From positions 1 through 59,267 of the forward strand of contig DDNL01000006.1 in NCBI GenBank assembly GCA_002341165.1: 59,267 bases of DNA. The letters run 5' to 3'. The number at the start of each line of letters is the position of its first letter. Within the stretch, counting starts at the first letter, position 1. The DNA comes from Shewanellaceae bacterium UBA2521. GTDB taxonomy: Bacteria > Pseudomonadota > Gammaproteobacteria > Enterobacterales > Shewanellaceae. Position numbers and translations under genes: made by a program. The notes under the pieces were generated by a model. It was not told the origin of the DNA, made no database searches, and worked only from the letters and a program-made list of their open reading frames with translations. Positions 52,740-59,267 of this stretch are shown piece by piece.

Positions 52740-53219
52740 TTAAAAGGTAACAGTTTTCAATTGGCGACTCCCCTCAAAAGATGCCCAAAGCTCAAGATAT
52801 GTTGTCTTGAGTACAGGATCTACTTTATGAGGAGCCAGATCAGATAAAGGCTTTAACACAAATGATCTATGATAGATTTCTTCTCTGGGTAACACAATAG
52901 GACGAGTCGTCACACAATCGTTATAGAGCAACAAGTCAATATCTAAAGTCCGACTGCTGAACTTTTCTTGTTGGCGTTGGCGTCCTTGTTCGACTTCAAT
53001 CGCTTTTAATGTCGCAATCACTTCCGTTATGGTTTGATCGGTATACGCTGCAACGACACTATTCAAAAAACAAGGACCCGAGAAACCAAAAGCAGGTGTT
53101 TCATAAACAGGAGAAGACTCGATATCAGAAAAATGTTGAGCTAGAGCTGCCATCGCATAACGTAGATGTTTCTCTGGTTCAATATTGCTCCCTAAACTCA
53201 AATAAATATGATTCACCAC
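52740..53219 (-). CDS. folK: Second HPPK (FolK paralogue)
   Basis: 159 residues. YLSLGSNIEPEKHL at the N-terminus and SSRTLDIDLLLYND with LPREEIYHRSFVLKPL are HPPK blocks. It overlaps folB by seven bases, so it probably works with it in folate synthesis. The copy next to pcnB is only distantly similar; the catalytic Asp pair (DID) is kept in both, so they may be functionally redundant. Confidence 0.9.
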   Translation of the reverse strand: MVNHIYLSLGSNIEPEKHLRYAMAALAQHFSDIESSPVYETPAFGFSGPCFLNSVVAAYTDQTITEVIATLKAIEVEQGRQRQQEKFSSRTLDIDLLLYNDCVTTRPIVLPREEIYHRSFVLKPLSDLAPHKVDPVLKTTYLELWASFEGSRQLKTVTF

Positions 53220-53566
53220 ACACCTCTTTTTATACGTACACCTACAGCTTGTGCATCGGCAATTGCCGTAGGTTTTCTGACCGTCACCTCAACCGCTTGC
53301 ACACAAAATTCAAGCTGAACCAGCTCAGCTACTTTTTCAGCAACCGTTTCAATCAATTCCATAGGATGTTGTGCAACAAAAGACTGAATACAACGCGATA
53401 TGCGATCATAGCATAAAGCATGTTGGTAATTATCTGTTGTACCTGCAAGTTGATTATCCCACTTCATCACCAAATCGATCAATAAAGTCTGACGTATTTT
53501 CTTCTCCCAGTCGTGAATACCAATGACAGCATCCACACTGAGTTTTTCAATAAATACTTGATCCAT
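53213..53566 (-). CDS. folB: Dihydroneopterin aldolase
   Basis: 117 residues. VFIEKLSVDAVIGIHDWEKK and the C-terminal VTVRKPTAIADAQAVGV match FolB. It cleaves dihydroneopterin to the hydroxymethyl pterin that HPPK then activates. It is upstream of and overlaps folK2. Confidence 0.93.
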   Translation of the reverse strand: MDQVFIEKLSVDAVIGIHDWEKKIRQTLLIDLVMKWDNQLAGTTDNYQHALCYDRISRCIQSFVAQHPMELIETVAEKVAELVQLEFCVQAVEVTVRKPTAIADAQAVGVRIKRGVW

Positions 53567-53664
53567 TTTTTCTCCGCTTCACTTATTTGAAACCATAACA
53601 ACAATAAAATATAATGAGCCATAATTCGAACTTAAATACTACAATGGATTAGACATACACATAC

Positions 53665-54258
53665 ATGCTTGAACTCCCTCTCTTAACAGGTATCATGCTT
53701 ATCATCGCTTATTTGCTCGGCTCCATCTCGAGCGCGATGACTTTATGCCACATCTTACAACTACCTGATCCCCGTACCCAAGGTTCACATAATCCAGGAG
53801 CGACCAATATACTTAGATTACATGGCGCTCTCTACGCAAGTATTGTTCTGGTGTTTGACGCCCTTAAAGGTGGTATTCCTGTCTATATAAGTTATCGATT
53901 AGGTATCAGCCCTTTTTGGCTAGGGCTTATCGCTGTCTCTGCCTGTATTGGACACATTTTTCCTTTATTTTTTAAGTTTAAAGGAGGTAAAGGTGTCGCC
54001 ACAGCACTAGGTACGATTGCTCCTATTGATCACTGGCTCGTACTCTGTGTCATCGTAACGTGGCTCTCTGCTCTTGCTTTATTTCGTTACGCTTCAATTG
54101 CAGCAATTATCACAGCCTGCGTCACGCCTTTTTACACACACTGGTTCGATGCACGTTTTACATTACCGGTTAGCATGCTTTGTTTTTTAATCGTTTTATG
54201 TCATCACAATAACATGAAACAGCTCATACAAAGTCAAAGAGAAAAGCGCTCACCTTAA
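53665..54258 (+). CDS. plsY: Glycerol-3-phosphate acyltransferase PlsY
   Basis: 197 residues with about five membrane helices. Family motifs YLLGSISSAM, GSHNPGATN and KGGKGVATALG are present. It transfers acyl from acyl-phosphate to glycerol-3-phosphate in phospholipid synthesis. Its stop overlaps the convergent tsaD stop; plsY beside tsaD and folB is a conserved arrangement. Confidence 0.95.
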   Translation: MLELPLLTGIMLIIAYLLGSISSAMTLCHILQLPDPRTQGSHNPGATNILRLHGALYASIVLVFDALKGGIPVYISYRLGISPFWLGLIAVSACIGHIFPLFFKFKGGKGVATALGTIAPIDHWLVLCVIVTWLSALALFRYASIAAIITACVTPFYTHWFDARFTLPVSMLCFLIVLCHHNNMKQLIQSQREKRSP

Positions 54259-55274
54259 GATTTGAGTTGCGATAATGTATCAAGCGGCCATCGCGGCTTC
54301 ACTTGAATCTCTAATGATTCAAACTGCTGAGCGGCTAACCTCACGGCACCTGCATAAGCTATCATCGCACCATTATCAGTGCAAAATTCCGGTCTAGCAT
54401 AAAAAGCTTGTCCTTGTAGCTTTTGCATCAAGCTGTCTAAAGATTTACGAATCGTCTTATTCGCACTCACACCACCTGCAACCACGAGTCTTGATAAACC
54501 TGTTTGTTTTAAAGCGCGTTGACACTTGATCACCAGCGTATCAGCAACCGCTTCTTCAAAGGCATAAGCGATATCACAACGGGTTGCGTCATCTAACTCT
54601 TGTGCACGAATCGTATTGGCTGCAAAAGTTTTCAGGCCCGAAAAACTGAAATCAAGACCAGGTCTGTCTGTCATAGGTCTTGGGAATTTAAACCGACCCG
54701 CTTGACCTTGTTCAGCAAGCTTGGCAAGCCTTGGACCGCCTGGATAATCTAAACCCAGAAGCTTAGCAGTTTTATCAAAAGCTTCTCCTGCAGCATCGTC
54801 CACAGATTCACCTAACAAAGTGTATTCACCGACGGCATCGACTTGAATAAGCTGCGTATGACCACCTGAGATAAGTAGTGCAACAAAAGGAAATTCTGGA
54901 GGTTGCTCTTCTAGCATAGGCGCCAATAAATGACCCTCCATATGATGAACACCCACAGCGGGAACACCCCAAGCATAAGCCAGAGCTCGCCCGACACAAG
55001 AACCCACCAACAAAGCGCCCACAAGGCCTGGACCTTTTGTGTAAGCAATGGCATCTATATCAGAAGACTTCAGCTTTGCTTGCGCTAAAGTAGCTTCAAT
55101 TAAGGGCAAAATTTTACGAATATGATCGCGCGATGCTAACTCAGGAACAACTCCACCATACTCAGCATGCATGGCAACTTGACTATACAGCTGATGAGCA
55201 AGCAAACCTGTTTCTGTATCATAAATTGCGATGCCTGTTTCATCACAAGAAGTTTCAATACCTAAAACTCGCAT
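54255..55274 (-). CDS. tsaD: tRNA t6A37 threonylcarbamoyltransferase TsaD
   Basis: 339 residues of the ASKHA fold. GIETSCDETGIAIYD, the metal-binding HHMEGHLLAP, ISGGHTQLIQ and VAGGVSANK are clear. It makes t6A37 in ANN-decoding tRNAs. It is divergent from rpsU. Confidence 0.97.
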   Translation of the reverse strand: MRVLGIETSCDETGIAIYDTETGLLAHQLYSQVAMHAEYGGVVPELASRDHIRKILPLIEATLAQAKLKSSDIDAIAYTKGPGLVGALLVGSCVGRALAYAWGVPAVGVHHMEGHLLAPMLEEQPPEFPFVALLISGGHTQLIQVDAVGEYTLLGESVDDAAGEAFDKTAKLLGLDYPGGPRLAKLAEQGQAGRFKFPRPMTDRPGLDFSFSGLKTFAANTIRAQELDDATRCDIAYAFEEAVADTLVIKCQRALKQTGLSRLVVAGGVSANKTIRKSLDSLMQKLQGQAFYARPEFCTDNGAMIAYAGAVRLAAQQFESLEIQVKPRWPLDTLSQLKS

Positions 55275-55403
55275 AAAAATTCTCTTGATAAGTCATTTAT
55301 ACGGCGATTCTACCTTTTTAAGCCCAGTTAAACCAGTTTTTATGCATTATTCTGTAAGTTAAGCTTTACAAGCATTTGCTACTCGGTTTAAAATTACCCT
55401 CTT

Positions 55404-55409
55404 TATAAT
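55404..55409 (+). promoter_or_regulatory. Candidate -10 element for rpsU
   Basis: A consensus TATAAT lies 55 bp upstream of the rpsU ATG. No good -35 hexamer is seen 16-18 bp upstream (sequence around ACTCGG). Confidence 0.4.
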
Positions 55410-55464
55410 ACATTTTAGAACTCGCTGTAGTTCATCAGTTAATAAAACCTTGAGGTTGAGGCAT

Positions 55465-55680
55465 ATGCCAGTAATTAAAGTACGCGACAACGAACCATTT
55501 GATCTAGTGATGCGCCGTTTCAAGCGCACATGTGAAAAAGCCAGCATTCTAGCAGAGTGCCGTGGTCGTGAATATTATGAGAAACCAACAACAGTTCGTA
55601 AACGTGCTAAAGCTGCTGCTAAAAAGCGTCACGCTAAGAAACTAGCTCGTGAGAATGCACGTAAGACACGTTTATATTAA
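55465..55680 (+). CDS. rpsU: 30S ribosomal protein bS21
   Basis: 71 residues, highly basic: PVIKVRDNEPFDLVMRRFKR at the N-terminus and the KKRHAKKLARENARK tail. TGAGG just before the ATG at 55465 sets the start. It heads the macromolecular synthesis operon rpsU-yqeY-dnaG-rpoD. Confidence 0.97.
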   Translation: MPVIKVRDNEPFDLVMRRFKRTCEKASILAECRGREYYEKPTTVRKRAKAAAKKRHAKKLARENARKTRLY

Positions 55681-55700
55681 TTCCTTTGTGAGTTAAAGAT

Positions 55701-56144
55701 ATGGATACCTTAGATAAACTAAAATCTGAACAGAAAGATGCTATGCGAGCTAAAGATAAAGTTCGTTTAGGCACTATCCGTTTAGCTTTAGCTGCTGTCA
55801 AGCAAATAGAGGTAGACGAGCGTCGCGCATTATCAGAAAGCGACCTCACTCAGCTGTTAACGAAATTAGTAAAACAGAGAAGAGACTCGATCACGCAATA
55901 TGAAGCTGCTGGTCGTCAAGAACTTGCTGATATTGAAGCCAATGAGATAAAAATCTTACAAGAGTTTTTACCTCAGCCACTCGAAGCGAGTCAAGTTCAA
56001 AGTCTGATAGATGAAGCCATCGCTGAAGTAGAGGCTTCTTCTATGCAGGATATGGGCAAGATTATGGCTTTGTTAAAGCCAAAAATACAAGGTCGTGCCG
56101 ATATGTCTCAAGTGAGTGCTGAAATCAAAAAGCGTCTAGCTTAG
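55701..56144 (+). CDS. yqeY: GatB/YqeY domain protein
   Basis: 147 residues. KSEQKDAMRAKDKVRLGTIR and LTKLVKQRRDSITQYEAAGR match YqeY; the C-terminal helices resemble the tail domain of GatB. A role with tRNA is suspected but not shown. It sits between rpsU and dnaG, as in pseudomonads. Confidence 0.92.
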   Translation: MDTLDKLKSEQKDAMRAKDKVRLGTIRLALAAVKQIEVDERRALSESDLTQLLTKLVKQRRDSITQYEAAGRQELADIEANEIKILQEFLPQPLEASQVQSLIDEAIAEVEASSMQDMGKIMALLKPKIQGRADMSQVSAEIKKRLA

Positions 56145-56162
56145 ATTTGAAATAGACTTCAA

Positions 56163-56201
56163 TACCAATAAGCCGTATACTCCGTACACGGCTTATTGGT
56201 A
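56163..56201 (+). terminator. Strong hairpin between yqeY and dnaG
   Basis: TACCAATAAGCCGT and ACGGCTTATTGGTA form a 14-bp perfect stem with an 11-base loop, 18 bp past the yqeY stop. In E. coli a terminator between rpsU and dnaG lowers primase level, and this hairpin is in the matching place. Confidence 0.7.
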
Positions 56202-56238
56202 TATTACATGCCAAATGATTATCTATTAGAATTGAAAT

Positions 56239-57954
56239 ATGGCTATTCCTCGTGATTTCATCAACGATATCCTCACTCGTATCAATATTGTTGATCTGAT
56301 CGACCAACGTGTTCCTCTCAAAAAATCAGGCAAAAACTACTCAGCTTGCTGTCCCTTTCACGGCGAGAAAACCCCCTCTTTCACTGTAAGTGTTGATAAA
56401 CAGTTCTATCACTGCTTTGGCTGCGGTGCCCATGGTAATGCCATTGATTTTATTATGGAGTTTGATCGTTTAGACTTTGTTGATGCCATTGAAGAACTCG
56501 CTCATGGTTTAGGTTTAAGTGTACCTCAAACACAATCTCATCCATCTCAACCTAAGCCAGCACAAGACCTATATGAAGTTGTGGAACATGTGAGCCGTCA
56601 CTATCAACAGCAGCTCAGACAACATCCCAGTAAACAACAAGCCATTAGCTATCTCAAGCAACGTGGTCTAACAGGTCACATTGCAAAAAAGTTTCAGCTG
56701 GGATTAGCCATTGAAGCATGGGATGATGTAGCAAAGAAGTTTGTATCTTCTCAGCGTCAACTCGTTCAAACAGGTTTACTCATCCAAAAAGAAGGTCAGC
56801 AACGTTTCTATGACCGTTTTCGTCATCGACTTATGTTTCCTATAAGAGATCGGAGAGGGCGCACTATAGGTTTTGGTGGCCGTGTATTTGATGATACTAA
56901 ACCTAAATATCTCAACTCACCCGAAACACCTATATTTCACAAAGGACAAGAGCTTTATGGACTCTATGAGTTGAAACAAACATTGAAAGATATCAAGCAT
57001 ATCCTTATTGTTGAAGGCTATATGGATGTCGTATCTCTTGCGCAATATGATGTAAACTATGCCGTAGCATCACTTGGCACATCGACAACAGCTGATCAAA
57101 TTCAACTCTTGTTCCGTCATACACAAAAAATTGTCTGCTGTTATGATGGCGACAATGCAGGTATTGAAGCAGCTTGGAGAACCCTAGAAACAGCATTGCC
57201 TCACCTCAAAGCAGGTCGAAGCATACACTTTATGTTTCTTCCCGATCAACATGATCCTGACTCTTTCATACGGGAACAAGGCCGCCAAGCCTTTGAAAAA
57301 CAGATTGAAAAATCTCTCTCTCTGCGCGAGTTCATGTTTCAAGAGCTGCAAAAAACATCAAATATAGAAGATGGTAGTTTAGCGAAAAAGGCCATGGGAT
57401 ATCTGGAAAAAGTAGGCGATCCTATCCTCAAAGAGACACTGATGGAACAGCTAGCACATCAGCTTAGGTTAAATAACGCACAAGAGCTTAAGAAAAAATT
57501 TAAGCTTGGTACAACAAGCTTGAAACAAGCACAACCTCTAAAAGCGGAGCGTCAAAACTATACAGCACGACTCGCACTCGCTTTGCTCATACAACATCCA
57601 GAGTTAGGCTATCAATTACCCAAGCAACATGTTTTGAACCATTTGAACACACCTGGTTTAAAGCTCCTGCAAAAACTCTTAGACTATACCCGAGAGGAAC
57701 AGGTAACGACAGGTCAGATTTTAGAAGGCTTTCGCGCCTACCCTAAACAAAGACAAGCATTAAGCCAACTCTCGCAATGGCAGACAGGTCTGCCTGAGTC
57801 CGCTGTATCCATCGAATTTAAGAACAGTCTAATTTGGTTCAATAATCAGTACCTTGAGCACAGATTCAACCTTCTTAACCAAAAAAGCAATTTAACAAAG
57901 TTAGAACAACATCAGTTACAAGATCTACTTCAAATTTTACAAAGTTCTCATTAA
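56239..57954 (+). CDS. dnaG: DNA primase
   Basis: 571 residues. The CHC2 zinc domain (CCPFHGEKTPSF...FYHCFGCGAHG) begins near residue 39, the basic RNA-polymerase-like part has RHRLMFPIRDRRGRTIGFGGR, and TOPRIM is ILIVEGYMDVVSLAQ with CCYDGDNAG. The C-terminal helicase-binding domain is less conserved. It makes RNA primers for replication with DnaB. No strong ribosome binding site precedes the ATG, which fits low expression. Confidence 0.95.
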   Translation: MAIPRDFINDILTRINIVDLIDQRVPLKKSGKNYSACCPFHGEKTPSFTVSVDKQFYHCFGCGAHGNAIDFIMEFDRLDFVDAIEELAHGLGLSVPQTQSHPSQPKPAQDLYEVVEHVSRHYQQQLRQHPSKQQAISYLKQRGLTGHIAKKFQLGLAIEAWDDVAKKFVSSQRQLVQTGLLIQKEGQQRFYDRFRHRLMFPIRDRRGRTIGFGGRVFDDTKPKYLNSPETPIFHKGQELYGLYELKQTLKDIKHILIVEGYMDVVSLAQYDVNYAVASLGTSTTADQIQLLFRHTQKIVCCYDGDNAGIEAAWRTLETALPHLKAGRSIHFMFLPDQHDPDSFIREQGRQAFEKQIEKSLSLREFMFQELQKTSNIEDGSLAKKAMGYLEKVGDPILKETLMEQLAHQLRLNNAQELKKKFKLGTTSLKQAQPLKAERQNYTARLALALLIQHPELGYQLPKQHVLNHLNTPGLKLLQKLLDYTREEQVTTGQILEGFRAYPKQRQALSQLSQWQTGLPESAVSIEFKNSLIWFNNQYLEHRFNLLNQKSNLTKLEQHQLQDLLQILQSSH

Positions 57955-58073
57955 TATAAGGTGGTGAAGTATCACTCTAAACTAGCGTTAGGTCATGAAT
58001 AAAGGTATAATTAATCTCCTAATGATGAACATATCTTATTTTGCATACGAATTCTTGCTTGGACGGTATCTTT

Positions 58074-59267
58074 ATGGAGTATAATCCACAATCGCAGCTA
58101 AAAATCCTTCTTGCCAAAGGTCGAGAGCAAGGTTATCTTACCTACGCTGAAATTAACGATCACCTACCCCCAGATATGGTGGATTCCGATCATATTGAAG
58201 ATATTATTCAAATGATCAATGACATGGGTATTCAAGTCTCAGAAGAAGCACCTGATGCTGATTCACTCATGCTCTCAGAAAATACAACAGATGAAGATGC
58301 AGCAGAAGCTGCTGCTGCAGCACTTGCCACTGTTGAAGGTGAGTTAGGTAGAACTACAGATCCAGTTCGCATGTACATGCGTGAAATGGGCACTGTTGAA
58401 CTTCTTACTCGTGAAGGCGAAATTAACATCGCAAAACGCATTGAAGATGGTATCAGCCAAGTTCAACGCGCTGTCTCTGAATATCCTGGTACTATAGAAC
58501 AACTTCTTCATCAGTATGACCGCTTCTTGGCAGAAGAAATTCGTATTACAGATATTATCTCTGGTTTTGCAGACCCTGATGAAGAAGAAAGTCTCACTGC
58601 AACTCACGTAGGTTCTGAGCTTTCTAAAGAAGAGCTAGAAGACGAAGACATAGGTACAGATCCTGAAGAAGAAGATCATGGTTTAGAGCTAGAAGTTGTA
58701 CATGAACGCTTTACAAACATACGCCAGCTCTATGAAAAATCACAAGCCACGATCGATAAACACGGCCGTCAACATCCTGACTCAGGCAAAGCTATAACCG
58801 CTCTTATAGAAGAGTTTCAAGAGTTTAAACTTATGCCTAAGCAATTCGATAGCTTAGTCAAAAATATGCGTGATGTGATGTCAGGCATTCGCGTTCAAGA
58901 AAGAATTATTCTTAAAATCTGTGTTGAACAATGTAAAATGCCTAAAAAGCACTTTGCTAAAATCTTCTCTGGCCATGAAAGTGAATTTGCTTGGTTGGAT
59001 ACAGAAATTGCAATGGATAAAAGCTACACACCTGCACTCAAAGAGCAATATGGTGAAATCAAGCGTTGTTTGGATAATTTACAAACACTTGAAGCTACAG
59101 CTCATATGACGGTGACTGAGATTAAAGATATCAATCGTCGCATGTCTATTGGTGAGGCAAAAGCACGTCGCGCTAAAAAAGAAATGGTCGAAGCCAACTT
59201 GCGTCTTGTGATTTCTATTGCAAAAAAATATACCAATCGTGGATTACAATTTTTAGACCTTATTCAA
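58074..59267 (+). CDS. rpoD: RNA polymerase sigma-70 factor RpoD (N-terminal part)
   Basis: 398 codons are in the window and the gene continues past the right edge in frame. The start MEYNPQSQLKILLAKGREQG and GYLTYAEINDHLP are region 1.1; GRTTDPVRMYMREMGTVELL is region 1.2; ANLRLVISIAKKYTNRGLQF near the edge is region 2.1. The order dnaG-rpoD is the classic operon. It is the primary sigma factor. The gap to dnaG (119 bp) may hold a separate promoter but I see no firm element. Confidence 0.97.
   Translation, partial: MEYNPQSQLKILLAKGREQGYLTYAEINDHLPPDMVDSDHIEDIIQMINDMGIQVSEEAPDADSLMLSENTTDEDAAEAAAAALATVEGELGRTTDPVRMYMREMGTVELLTREGEINIAKRIEDGISQVQRAVSEYPGTIEQLLHQYDRFLAEEIRITDIISGFADPDEEESLTATHVGSELSKEELEDEDIGTDPEEEDHGLELEVVHERFTNIRQLYEKSQATIDKHGRQHPDSGKAITALIEEFQEFKLMPKQFDSLVKNMRDVMSGIRVQERIILKICVEQCKMPKKHFAKIFSGHESEFAWLDTEIAMDKSYTPALKEQYGEIKRCLDNLQTLEATAHMTVTEIKDINRRMSIGEAKARRAKKEMVEANLRLVISIAKKYTNRGLQFLDLIQ

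Noticed and set aside
1..59267. CRISPR array, rRNA or tRNA genes
   Set aside because: No regularly spaced repeats and no tRNA or rRNA signatures were seen in any gap.

Overview
The window is a stretch of a low-GC gammaproteobacterial chromosome. The evidence is an RpoD N-terminus almost identical in pattern to enterobacterial sigma-70, LPS genes (hldE, a LpxL-type acyltransferase), DksA, a DnaT/DnaC pair, and gene orders typical of the class (rpsU-yqeY-dnaG-rpoD, tyrS/M23 peptidase/anmK/erpA, uvrA/MFS/ssb, pcnB-folK, mpl/fbp/ppa). I cannot name the genus. Several enzymes and transporters have the right synteny and fold but altered active sites, and the left end carries decayed insertion sequences and pseudogenes, which fits a host-adapted or otherwise streamlining lineage.

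Layout. 1-8.7 kb is accessory: an IS110 transposase remnant at the edge, a 12-repeat Sel1 lipoprotein, an orphan lipoprotein, a deleted IS3-family element with both ends still visible, a small TM2/DUF4177 pair, a twice-frameshifted MipA/OmpV gene, a strongly diverged BCCT-type transporter, and a 37-residue peptide with a textbook double-glycine leader and an arginine/lysine-rich core. 8.7-24.8 kb mixes core and accessory genes: a Bcr/CflA-type efflux pump with a divergent AraC regulator, a minus-strand replication cluster (yajR-ssb-dnaT-dnaC), uvrA, deaD, an HNH nuclease of the phosphorothioate-DNA-binding type, a SodC lipoprotein, a leaderless AmiD-like amidase and a DUF2189 membrane protein.

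24.8-59.3 kb is core: tyrS, mepM-anmK, erpA, DUF6776, hemL, a FUSC-family protein, dksA-gluQRS-pcnB-folK, a PanC-like protein, a minus-strand block (mpl-ubiX-hpt-yadG-yadH-trmB-like), nhaC, an FBPase-like protein, ppa, the three-subunit transhydrogenase pntAA-pntAB-pntB, hldE, lpxL, uppP, folK2-folB, plsY, tsaD, and rpsU-yqeY-dnaG-rpoD running off the right edge.

Functional links. Peptidoglycan turnover and recycling is well represented (MepM, AmiD-like, AnmK, Mpl, UppP). Folate synthesis has two HPPK paralogues plus FolB. The most interesting points are the double-glycine-leader peptide with its own promoter, a folK gene that appears to start on AUC, a GATC-dense hairpin leader before the panC-like gene, and two synteny-supported enzymes (FBPase-like, PanC-like) that have lost canonical ligand residues. 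No rRNA, tRNA or CRISPR array was seen.
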